From: an uncultured Bacteroides sp.
Lineage (GTDB): Bacteria > Bacteroidota > Bacteroidia > Bacteroidales > Bacteroidaceae
DNA length: 13,252 nt
NCBI GenBank assembly: GCA_905197435.1
Contig: CAJJYX010000085.1
Coordinates: forward strand, 1-13,252
Direction of reading: 5' to 3'
Shown here one piece after another: positions 1 to 7,871 of the stretch (within the stretch, counting starts at the first letter, position 1; each line of letters starts with the position of its first letter). Below the pieces are notes generated by a model. The model was not told the DNA's origin, searched no databases, and saw only the letters and a program-made list of their open reading frames with translations. The position numbers and the translations under genes are program-made.

Positions 1-359
1 GTGAAGTCCGGGCAGCCAAGGATGCCGCAGGTACCCTACACGAGAACTTCATGAAGCGCGCCACGCAGACTTATGTCATCAGCCACTACGCCAAGACCAG
101 CCCTTATCCCGTGCTGGTGTGCGGTGACTTCAACTCGATACCTTCCTCCTACACTTACCACCACCTGAGGAAAACGCTCAAAGACGGCTTTCGTACTGCC
201 GGAAACGGATATATGTACACCTACCGCCATGCCAAGCACATGCTGCGTATCGACTACATCTTCCACTCTCCCGGCCTGAAGGGTGTCGAATACTACTCTC
301 CCGACCTGGATTTGTGCAGCGATCACAATCCGGTGATTATGGAGGTTGAAATACAGTAA
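1..359 (+). CDS. Endonuclease/exonuclease/phosphatase family protein, C-terminal part
   Basis: This is the 3' end of a gene that begins left of the window. The open frame runs from base 3 to a TAA at 357-359, so about 118 residues are visible. It carries the late motifs of the metal-dependent EEP fold (DNase I, exonuclease III and inositol-phosphatase relatives): GDFNS, with the metal/catalytic Asp and Asn, RIDYIF, and the closing SDHNPVI block with the catalytic Asp-His pair. Substrate cannot be read from this part: nucleic acid, phospholipid and other phosphoesters are all possible. Many Bacteroides members of this family carry N-terminal membrane segments, but that part is outside the window. 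It is the only plus-strand gene here and converges on the Oar-like receptor. I see no truncation at the C-terminus. Confidence 0.9.
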   Translation, partial: EVRAAKDAAGTLHENFMKRATQTYVISHYAKTSPYPVLVCGDFNSIPSSYTYHHLRKTLKDGFRTAGNGYMYTYRHAKHMLRIDYIFHSPGLKGVEYYSPDLDLCSDHNPVIMEVEIQ

Positions 360-380
360 AACAAAGAAAGCCAGCTACAA

Positions 381-415
381 CAAGGGCTGTCCCGGAATTT
401 CCGGAACAGCCCTTG
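381..415. terminator. Hairpin between convergent genes
   Basis: An inverted repeat has arms 381-397 and 399-415 with a single C-A mismatch, and a GC-rich core (AAGGGCTGT / ACAGCCCTT). It begins 21 bases past the stop of the EEP gene and lies 44 bases beyond the stop of the convergent receptor gene. The T-tracts are poor on both sides (TCTTATC on plus, CTTTCTTT on minus), so it is a likely but not textbook bidirectional terminator. Confidence 0.65.
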
Positions 416-459
416 TCTTATCACATTCCGCCATTCAGCGGAGGGTCTCTATAATCCGA

Positions 460-3400
460 TTAGTTGAACACGTAGCGGATGCCGACTTGCAGTTTCCAGC
501 ATTCGCTGTAGTTCTGATAAGTATCATAAGTCTTGGTAGGATATTCACCGTTCACCTTGTACATGGAGAATACCGGAGTCAGGTCAGTGGCACTCTTCAC
601 TCCTTCATACTTCAGGATTCGGTTGCTATTGGAAACGGCATTGGTCTTGGAGATACCCCATTTGGAGTTGATGAGGTTGCCTACGTTCATGATGTCGAAA
701 CTCAACTGGAAGCAATGCTTGGTCTTTCCAATCTTGAATTCGAAGTCTTCCAGCAAGCGGAAGTCAAAGCGGTGCACCCACGGAGCGCGAGCGGCATAAG
801 CCTCGGCATACTCACCTTTGTGGTTCTTCAAGTATGAATCCTGCTCTACGAATTTCCAGAAAGCAACGCGGTCTTCTTCTGTCTTGAAGTTGATTTCACT
901 GTCGTCCTTCGGAATGTACATCAAGTCGTTGTTGATACCGTCACCGTTCATATCGTTGGTATAGCAGAAGCTGTAACCACCGGAAGAATAACCGGAATAG
1001 AACAGGTTCAGGTGTGTGCCGCGAAGCAGGCCTTTGTGTCTGAACGGAATGTAGTAGTTCACGGAAGCAATCACCTTATCGGGAACTACATACTGTGAAC
1101 GTTGTGTGGTCGCATAGTTGGAACCGTCAATCGTGTTCAGTCCCTGCCAAGTAGAGATGGGGTCGCTGCCCGGAAGACCGGAAACTTCTTTGGACTCTGT
1201 GTGCGTATATGCCAGCATCAGCATCAGGTCATCCACCGGCTGGGCATTCACCGTGATGTTTGCCGTATAGCCGTAACCTTTGGAAGTATTGTCAAGCAGT
1301 ACAGCATTCTTGCCATTGTAATATGCAAAGTCGCCTGCATATTTCACATTCTTATCCGGATTATTGTAAAGAGAATAAGAATAAACCATACGGTTATCTG
1401 CACCATTGAAGCGTTGCATACCGGCATGCAGCTGTTCCGTAGTTGTCACATCTTTCCCGTCAGCACCCTTCACAGTGGTCAACTTATTATATTTCCACTC
1501 ATCGGGGTTCTTGATGTTAATGTTGTTGATGGTAACGGCATTTACATTCTTCGTAAACATGAACTCTCCCGTCACAGTCAAAGGGAAAGATACCGGTACC
1601 TGATAGTCCACAGCGATGGAAGACTTCCACACCTGCGGCATCTTGAAGTCTTTGGCAACACCAGAAATCTTGCTTCCTGCCACGTGTTTCTCTATCGTAG
1701 TGGGAAGACCGAACTTATCAATGACTTGATTCATGTCCGTAATCATGCCACCGGCCAACTGATCCAAACGGGAATCATGTCCCACAACCTTTCCATTCTC
1801 ATAGGTCGTCTTAAAGGTTACGGAGTTCTGTACCATAGAAGCATTGGTCGGCATATTGGTGAAGAAAACCAACGGCAGACGCCCGGTAAATACACCCGTA
1901 CCTCCACGTACTTTCAGCGATTTGTCCTTGAACACGTCCCAAACGAAACCTACACGGGGAGAAATCTGCCATCTGGAATCCGGCCACTTGCCAGTGTCGA
2001 TGTGCTGTCCGTTGAAGTCAAGTTCATGATGGCATCGTTTCTCTGGAGGTCGGCATTGTCGAACATCAAGTTGTCGAAACGGATACCGTAGGTAAGTTTC
2101 AGACTGTTGCCAAGATTCCATTCATCCTGGGCATAGAAACCAAGCTGGTTAAAGGTAACTTGGGCATTGGGGTTGGCAATACCATTGAAGCCATAGGTCA
2201 AAGCGAATGATTCGGGAGCTGCACCACTCAAGAAATCCTCCAGGCTACTGTAACGATAATATCCCGTACCGTTACGCATATAAGCGTTGTTGGCAAACTG
2301 GTGTTCGTAGCTAAGACCTGCCGTCAGCTTATGGTTACCGGTAAAGAAAGTAAAGTTATCGGTAATATTCGTAATCTTATTTTTCACACCGTTGTTATAG
2401 GTGAACAGTTCGTAACCGGCACTCATATATGGTTCCAAAATCTGGTCCCCATTTTCGTCCCTGCCTGCCATGATGTCGATGAAGGGGAAAGGAGAAGAAT
2501 TGGTGCCGCGCATATCCTCGATATTGGTGTAGGTAAACAACAACTGATTTGAAATCTTATCAGTGAAACGGCTGTTCAAATCTGCTGCCCAAGACTGCAC
2601 CTTGTTATCCATGGAATACATGCTGTTGGCAAACGCCATAGACTGCGTACCTACACGGTAAGTATTGTTCAAGCGGTATCCCGTATCGGAAGAGTTTCCG
2701 TTAGGACCATTCCAAGCCGTGTTCTTTGTATTGTTGTAGCGAAGGCTCAAACGGTGACGGTCCGTAATGTTCCAGTCAATGCGGGCCAGCAGTTTAGTGT
2801 TCTCCTCGTCGGCAGGGAAACTTGTGTAGGAGCCTGCGTCGTAACCGTATTTGTCTTTCAGATGGTTGTAAACCTTCTCCATATCCGATTTCAGGGTACG
2901 GGACACCATACCTTTCGCATCTTCACCATCCTCGCGCGCGCGATACTTTATTACCTCTCCCGGAGTCTTCTCTTTTTCGTAATTCACGAAGAAGAACAGT
3001 TTGTTCTTGATGATGGGGCCTCCCAGCGTGAATCCGTAGGTAGTCTTTGACTCGTCGGAGCGAGCTCCCAAGTCCTCTCCGTTGATGCGGTTACCGCGCA
3101 TGTCCTGATTGCGGTAATACGTATAGGCAGTACCTCTGAACGTATTCGTACCACTCTTGGTGATGGCATTGATACCGCCGCCGATAAAGTTTGTCTGGCG
3201 TACATCGAACGGGGCGACAACCACCTGCACCTCTTCGATGGCATCCATTGAGATAGGATTGCCGCCACCGGGAAGGTTGGAGCTCAGTCCGAAGTTATTG
3301 TTGAAGTTGGCACCGTCGATGGTGAAGTTTGTGGAACGGCCGTCACCACCGGCAAAACTCATCCCGTTGGCATAGGGAGAAAGGCGGGCAATGTCGCTGA

Positions 3401-3860
3401 TGCTACGGTTCACAGTGGGGAGCTGCGTCATTTGTGCAGACGAGATGTTGGTAGTAGCACCCGTCTTTTCGGCTCTGAACTTGGTCTTTGCAGCTGTCAC
3501 AATCACTTCGTTCAGCAGTTCGGAAGATTCGCTCATCACTACGTTCAAGTTATACACCTCGCCCAGCTGGAGGGTGATATCCTTATAAACAACCGTCTGA
3601 TAACCGATGTAGGAAATCTCCACCCGGTAAGGACCACCGGTACGCATACCCTGAATGGAATAACGTCCGTCAACATTGGTCACGGTTCCGTAACGCGAAC
3701 CGGAAGGCTGATGGATTGCCTGGATAGTGGCACCGATAATAGGCTCATTACTTGAATCCGTCACCTTACCGGCCATGGAGGCTGTGGTGACCTGCGCATC
3801 TACACCTACGGCGGCCAATAGCAGCATCACCGTCAATATAATTCTCACTCTCTTTAACAT
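460..3860 (-). pseudogene. Oar-like TonB-dependent receptor, disrupted by a frameshift
   Basis: This is an outer-membrane TonB-dependent receptor of the Oar type: a regulatory-like beta-sandwich, a plug and a large barrel. Residues 1-22 form a signal peptide ending VDA-Q. Residues about 29-110 are a carboxypeptidase-regulatory-like/CnaB-type domain (GKVTDSSNEPIIGAT). The plug follows (NEVIVTAAK, FTIDGANFNNNFG, IEEVQVVVAPFDVRQTNFIGGGINAITKSGTN), then the barrel. The reading frame breaks after Asn613: frame one reads on for 23 aberrant residues to a TAG at 1950-1952, while clear barrel sequence resumes in another frame at 2019 (DFNGQHIDTGKWPDSRW) and stays open to 460, ending VGIRYVFN. Adding one base at 2020-2021 restores a 1133-residue protein, a usual length for this class. 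The substrate is unknown. It may be a true pseudogene, a recent mutation or a sequencing error. The ATG at 3858-3860 starts directly at the signal peptide; no strong ribosome-binding site is seen. Confidence 0.85.
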
Positions 3861-3910
3861 AATGTCTTTTAAATTAGTTCTTTAAAACGTTATATTTTTT
3901 AAAACACTGG

Positions 3911-3918
3911 CAAAGATA
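3911..3918 (-). promoter_or_regulatory. Candidate Bacteroides -7 box upstream of the Oar-like receptor
   Basis: The minus strand reads TATCTTTG, matching the Bacteroides -7 consensus TAnnTTTG, about 50 bases before the receptor's ATG in an AT-rich gap. No convincing -33 TTTG was found at the usual distance of about 19-21 bases, so the assignment rests on one box. No clear terminator separates it from the upstream kinase gene, so read-through is possible. Confidence 0.5.
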
Positions 3919-3967
3919 CGCAAAAAAATATATAAATCCATTACATTAAGATTACATTTTTAAGGAC

Positions 3968-6247
3968 TTATTCAATATAAGGCAGCACCACCGTGAAACG
4001 GCTTCCACGGCCTTCTTCGGAGCGGAGTTCGATGTGTCCCTCCATTTTTTCGGCAATAAGTACACAGATGGACAAGCCCAGCCCGACGCCTTGGGAAAAC
4101 TCACTGTGCTTGTAGAACCGTTCGAAAATCATCTTCTGCTCGCTGTGCGGAATGCCCACACCGGTATCCTCCACATAGAGATGCACCTCTCTCGCACCGG
4201 GCGGACAGCAATAGCCCAGCCGGATGCTGCCTTTTTCCGTAAACTTGTTGGCATTGTTCAGGAAATTGGTGAGCACCTGCGTCAGGCGCATGGAGTCTAC
4301 GTTCACCTGTACATCCTCGGGAGGAAATTCTTTGAGGAACTGCAACGGCGGATGGATGAGCAGGCTGTGCGTCTGATAGACATCATCGAGCAGCTTGCGT
4401 ACGCTCTCCCGCCGGAAAGCGAACGAGAGGTTGCCCGACTCGATGCGAGAGAGTTCCAATACATCCCCCACCAGTTTCAGCAACAGTTTGGTATTGATGT
4501 TGATGATGTCCACAAACTCCTTCCGCTCTTCATCGGAAAACTCCGGCTCATTGGCCAGCATGTCCGAGAAGCCGACAATGGCATTGAGCGGAGTGCGGAT
4601 TTCGTGGCTCATGTTATTGAGGAACGACTGTTTCAACTCAGCCTGTTCAGCCAGCTCACGGGCTTGGATAAGCTCCTGCTCATGGTCCTTCACCTCCTGA
4701 ATGTTCTGTAACAGTCCGGCGATGATAGGCTCATGCCCCGGACTGTGAATGGTGTTGTAGCTAAACTCCCACCATTGGAACTCACCACTGAAATTGCAAC
4801 GGTACTGTCCTTTGTGACGAACCAGCGTGTGTCTGGCCTCTAAATTCTTGCGGAAAGCGGGCAAATCTTCGGGATGGATATAGGGGGCAACTTCATCCAG
4901 CAGGAAGCGACCGTGGGTGTGGTGGATAAGTTCGCAGAACTGCGAGTCGCAGGATACGGAATCCCCCTCCAGTCGCCAGGCATACGTAGAACTTCCCCCG
5001 ATGGCAAGACAGAGGGTTTCGTGCTCGTAGAGAAGGCTTCGCAGTGCCTCACGCTTACGCTTGCGTTCACGCAGCAGGCTGAAGGCCAGCAAGACTATCA
5101 CCGACAGAACAAGCACAGCTCCCAGAATAGAGCCGGTGAGGATGTGGTAGCGATACTGCACCACGAAAGGAATATACATCACTGTATATTCGACCGGTAG
5201 GTCTTCGGGTGGAATCCCGTACTTCTGCAGCACATGCCAGTTCAGCACATACTGCTTGGCACACTCCGTCACCTGCTGCCGGGGCGCCTTCCCCTCGAGG
5301 CGTTCTTTGATGCCGGTAGCCATATACTTCATCTGGTTTTCAAGCGGAGTGAAATATCCACCCAGCATATAATCGGCAATACCGAAACCCTCGTTGATGG
5401 TCTGAAAGGTAGGATTGTTAAAGAGTGTAGCCACACGTTTGGTGGTATAATCGCGCTTGGTATAGAGCATCAGCGTGTGGTCTCCACGTCCCAACCACAT
5501 CACGCGGCGTATCTCCACCGAGTCGCTCGACATGCGCACAATCTTCGTGGTGTCCAGCACTATGTCTATGTTCTGCCGCTTCAGAATAGGGCTGATAACT
5601 TCCCCCTCGCGTACGTGATGATAGGAAGAGCTGGCAAAATAGGCACCTTCGGTGGAAGTCATAATGTTGAAACCTTGACCTTTGCACTGCTCGTTCAGCG
5701 CGCTCCATATCTTACGGTCCAGAAATGTCTGACCATTCACCAGGCAGATGTGCGAATTCCCCATAATGCTCTCTATCATGCGGATAGTACGCAGATAATC
5801 AGGCGTATCGGCATAACCCGTAATGTTTGGATATTGCCGGAGCAGGGTGAGATTGGGATAGTTCACCCCACCGAACACGACGGATATCTTGCGCACCAAT
5901 GGATGCCGGCAGGCCATCAGCGCATAAGTAGCCTGGTCGTCGAGCACCACCACCAGTTCGGCGCCCCAGGCGGACAAGTCGTCCACGAAGCCGGTCATGC
6001 GGAGGTTTTCGGCTGCCTCCTCGTAGCGGTCGCAGTCCAAATAATATTCACGGATGTCATAGTCCAGGCCAATGCTACGCAATTCCTTATGCAATAATTC
6101 CATAACCTTACCGGCAGCTGGATAATCCGGTTCGAAAGAGTGTATCAAGGCAACGCGGTGTACTCCCGCACAAGCGGGGCACGTACACCACACAAGGCAG
6201 AGGGAAAGAATCAATATATATCCGGCAACTGCCTTTATGTGTTTCAT
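3968..6247 (-). CDS. Sensor histidine kinase with ABC-substrate-binding-like periplasmic domain
   Basis: This is an inner-membrane sensor kinase of 759 aa. Residues 1-28 form a signal peptide or anchor. Residues about 31-350 look like a periplasmic ABC-transporter substrate-binding-type sensor (VALIHSFEPDYPAAGKVMELL, VVVLDDQATYALM, SVVFGGVNYPNL). A membrane helix spans about 370-392, followed by the basic stretch RERKRKRE. A PAS-like region covers about 411-520 (YIHPEDLPAF; GLLQNIQEVKDHEQEL). HisKA has the H box SHEIRTPLNA with phospho-acceptor His548. The ATPase domain has N box NFLNNANKFT (661-670), G1 DTGVGIP (694-700), F box FERFY (708-712) and G2 GVGLGL (720-725). All catalytic boxes are intact. 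The protein ends at FTVVLPYIE right after the ATPase domain, so it lacks a receiver and a DNA-binding domain, unlike hybrid two-component regulators of polysaccharide loci. Its ligand and partner response regulator are unknown. It is 107 bases upstream of the Oar-like receptor on the same strand. The ATG at 6245-6247 leads straight into the signal sequence. Confidence 0.93.
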   Translation of the reverse strand: MKHIKAVAGYILILSLCLVWCTCPACAGVHRVALIHSFEPDYPAAGKVMELLHKELRSIGLDYDIREYYLDCDRYEEAAENLRMTGFVDDLSAWGAELVVVLDDQATYALMACRHPLVRKISVVFGGVNYPNLTLLRQYPNITGYADTPDYLRTIRMIESIMGNSHICLVNGQTFLDRKIWSALNEQCKGQGFNIMTSTEGAYFASSSYHHVREGEVISPILKRQNIDIVLDTTKIVRMSSDSVEIRRVMWLGRGDHTLMLYTKRDYTTKRVATLFNNPTFQTINEGFGIADYMLGGYFTPLENQMKYMATGIKERLEGKAPRQQVTECAKQYVLNWHVLQKYGIPPEDLPVEYTVMYIPFVVQYRYHILTGSILGAVLVLSVIVLLAFSLLRERKRKREALRSLLYEHETLCLAIGGSSTYAWRLEGDSVSCDSQFCELIHHTHGRFLLDEVAPYIHPEDLPAFRKNLEARHTLVRHKGQYRCNFSGEFQWWEFSYNTIHSPGHEPIIAGLLQNIQEVKDHEQELIQARELAEQAELKQSFLNNMSHEIRTPLNAIVGFSDMLANEPEFSDEERKEFVDIININTKLLLKLVGDVLELSRIESGNLSFAFRRESVRKLLDDVYQTHSLLIHPPLQFLKEFPPEDVQVNVDSMRLTQVLTNFLNNANKFTEKGSIRLGYCCPPGAREVHLYVEDTGVGIPHSEQKMIFERFYKHSEFSQGVGLGLSICVLIAEKMEGHIELRSEEGRGSRFTVVLPYIE

Positions 6248-6281
6248 ATATCCACAAGGGTTGTTTTTCAGCTTATACCGA

Positions 6282-6289
6282 CAAAGATA
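6282..6289 (-). promoter_or_regulatory. Candidate Bacteroides promoter for the sensor kinase gene
   Basis: The minus strand reads TATCTTTG (consensus TAnnTTTG) 34 bases before the kinase ATG. A partial -33 element, TCTG (three of four bases of TTTG), lies 19 bases further upstream, which is the expected spacing. Together with the strong terminator at 6397-6440, this suggests the kinase is transcribed independently of the nuclease block. Confidence 0.55.
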
Positions 6290-6396
6290 AGAATGTTTTT
6301 AAGAATAACAGACTAATCCTTCTGTTTATGTAACATAAGCCGTCACCTTCACCATATTTTATAAACGTGCGGTCAAGAAGAACATTAGCCCCTCAT

Positions 6397-6440
6397 GAAA
6401 AAGGGGAGACTCCCCTCCAACGGACAATCTCCCCTTTTTC
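6397..6440 (-). terminator. Strong terminator after the nuclease gene
   Basis: A perfect 13-base inverted repeat (arms 6397-6409 and 6428-6440; GAAAAAGGGGAGA on the plus strand) has an 18-base loop. Because the arm contains an A5/T5 run, a minus-strand transcript ends in GGGGA-less CCCC followed by U5, which fits intrinsic termination 26 bases past the nuclease stop. A second, mutually exclusive small hairpin (GGGGAG A CTCCCC, 6403-6415) overlaps one arm. Confidence 0.8.
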
Positions 6441-6466
6441 TTGTTATATCGAGTTCCCCGAAGCTT

Positions 6467-7777
6467 TTACCAAGCCCAGTCATTCACATCATACGAGCTT
6501 TCTACAGCCTCCTCAATCACATCCGGCAGGTTGCAGAAGAAGTCGATGCCGGTTTCTTGCTCCAATTTGTCAATGCTCACGGCATATACCTGGAAGTCAC
6601 CGGCCGTGGGTTTCTGTGGCAAGAGTTCGGAATGAGGCACCAGGAAGCCGATGGCATGGTATGTATCGCCTTTCTCTGCGAGGATGGCCATGTAATAGTA
6701 AGCCGGAACAATCAGCCCTTTCACTGTTTTGCCATCGGCATCCGTTGTAGGATAAAGTCCGTCATTAGCTTTTATTGTACCAGTAAAGTTTGTCAGCAAC
6801 TTATTTATCGTACCACCCTTGGTCACATATACCTTATCATAGACAGATTGCTGAGTAGAACGTCCCCATGTCTGCACTTGTTTCTCCAAAGCCGCCCAAT
6901 ACTTCTGGTTGAACACTCCTATTTGCGGAGAAATGTTAGCATAATAAAAAGTCTGCTGATTAGCGTCTCTGCAATATACCCTGTCTTCACTCGCCACCAG
7001 ATGTCCCTTATCGTACCCATCGTTTTTGTGCATACTCTCAGTCACTTCCACTGAATTATCAATATTAGGGTCATCCTGCTCCCACACATTCTTTCTGGAA
7101 ACATTATCCTGGCTTGTCCATTGGTCGAAACTGAATGCCACCCATGCCGAATGCTTCTTTTCTGCCACATACTCCAAAGCATAATTCACCCACTGACTAT
7201 TGTCAAAAGTCACGTTGTATGCCACATACTGATTGCTTGCATTCAAAGCAGGGGTTTCCATATTCATCGCAGACGGATACTGAGATTCATAGCGGAAATT
7301 TGAATTTGTGTTAGGGCCTTCGCTTTTGGTATCGACTATCAGATATTCCACCCCTACTGCATTACCCATAATATAGGCCACACGCAATTTCAGGTAATGA
7401 TAAAAGTCCGGCCTCTCATAGCGCACCCAGTAAGTATTTCCCAAAGTTACGGGCATCTTTTCTCTCCAATTTTCACTGACGGGAACCGTAGTCATAGCAT
7501 CCAGCCTGCTCTCAGAGGCTTCAATAAAACTATAAGAATCTCCCATAAAAGATTTCTCCTTGATATAGAAAGGAGAATCAAAGCCCGAAGGTTTAAGCAC
7601 GCTGAACTCTGCATTAGGATTTTCATATCCTTTCAGTACGGCTGTAGAAGTGCCATCTTCGGTGCTTTCAATATACCCGTTCTCTTTTACCTGCGAATCT
7701 CCCTCATTGTCACATGCCGTAAAAAAAGCGGATATAAGCAATCCTAAAAGACAAATCGCATATTTCTTATTCATCAT
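6467..7777 (-). CDS. Lipoprotein DNA/RNA non-specific endonuclease
   Basis: This is a secreted, metal-dependent sugar-non-specific nuclease of the NUC (Serratia-type, beta-beta-alpha metal) superfamily, expected to cleave DNA and RNA. Using the Met at 7775-7777 (MMNKKYAICLLGLL) gives 436 aa with a type II signal ending FTA-C, Cys22. The acidic residues after it (CDNEGD) fit a Bacteroidetes surface-export signal. Residues about 30-210 form an unrecognised beta-rich N-terminal region. The catalytic domain fills about 211-400: YDKGHLVASEDR holds the catalytic His259 in a DKGH variant of the usual DRGH, and ANISPQIGVFNQKYWAALE supplies the expected Asn281, Gln285, Asn290 and Glu298. All key positions are kept. 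The frame stays open to 7858, but the extra residues MYKGRF... precede the signal peptide and overlap the intergenic hairpin. Starts at 7774, 7777 or 7783 are all possible. It is the last gene of the right-hand block. Confidence 0.9.
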   Translation of the reverse strand: MMNKKYAICLLGLLISAFFTACDNEGDSQVKENGYIESTEDGTSTAVLKGYENPNAEFSVLKPSGFDSPFYIKEKSFMGDSYSFIEASESRLDAMTTVPVSENWREKMPVTLGNTYWVRYERPDFYHYLKLRVAYIMGNAVGVEYLIVDTKSEGPNTNSNFRYESQYPSAMNMETPALNASNQYVAYNVTFDNSQWVNYALEYVAEKKHSAWVAFSFDQWTSQDNVSRKNVWEQDDPNIDNSVEVTESMHKNDGYDKGHLVASEDRVYCRDANQQTFYYANISPQIGVFNQKYWAALEKQVQTWGRSTQQSVYDKVYVTKGGTINKLLTNFTGTIKANDGLYPTTDADGKTVKGLIVPAYYYMAILAEKGDTYHAIGFLVPHSELLPQKPTAGDFQVYAVSIDKLEQETGIDFFCNLPDVIEEAVESSYDVNDWAW

Positions 7778-7800
7778 AATCATTTTTTGCATCAGACAAT

Positions 7801-7852
7801 AAGGACGGTTCACTCCACAAGATATGAAATCTTTGCAAGAGAACCGTCCCTT
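7801..7852 (-). promoter_or_regulatory. Intergenic hairpin between lipoprotein and nuclease genes
   Basis: Arms GGACGGTTC (7803-7811) and GAACCGTCC (7841-7849) are perfect complements, extended by AA/TT across a one-base bulge at 7850. A smaller inner stem AAGAT/ATCTT (7819-7823/7830-7834) sits in the loop. It starts 19 bases after the lipoprotein stop and ends 23 bases before the nuclease start. No T-run follows on the minus strand, so it is not a standard terminator. An attenuator or an mRNA-processing/stability hairpin that sets a lower nuclease level is more likely. That role is inference. Confidence 0.5.
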
Positions 7853-7871
7853 ATACACTCACTCTATATTA

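Noticed and set aside
346..837. Plus-strand open frame overlapping the end of the EEP gene
   Set aside because: It runs through the hairpin at 381-415 and then antisense to the receptor; no ribosome-binding site or domain is seen.
2017..2027. Programmed -1 frameshift joining the two receptor halves
   Set aside because: The bases at the junction (AACTTGACTTC) do not form a slippery heptamer of the X XXY YYZ type and no stimulatory stem was seen. An ordinary single-base deletion is simpler.
1102..2091. Long plus-strand open frame (329 codons)
   Set aside because: It lies antisense to the well-supported barrel of the Oar-like receptor, and its translation shows no recognisable domain, so it is a shadow of the receptor's codon use.
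460..2121. Independent gene starting at the ATG at 2119-2121
   Set aside because: The first 33 or so residues are out of frame with the receptor and make no sense as protein. Barrel sequence begins only at base 2019, so this is the displaced tail of one receptor gene.
5234..6097. Long plus-strand open frame (287 codons)
   Set aside because: It is antisense to the sensor domain of the histidine kinase, which has clear family features. The translation is rich in His and Gln without domain signs.
3968..6247. Hybrid two-component regulator of a polysaccharide locus
   Set aside because: The protein stops right after the ATPase domain; there is no receiver and no AraC-type domain, and no glycoside hydrolase genes are nearby.
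7778..7858. Nuclease start at 7858
   Set aside because: It would put about 27 residues ahead of a clean lipoprotein signal peptide and run through the intergenic hairpin. A start near 7774-7783 gives a normal signal.
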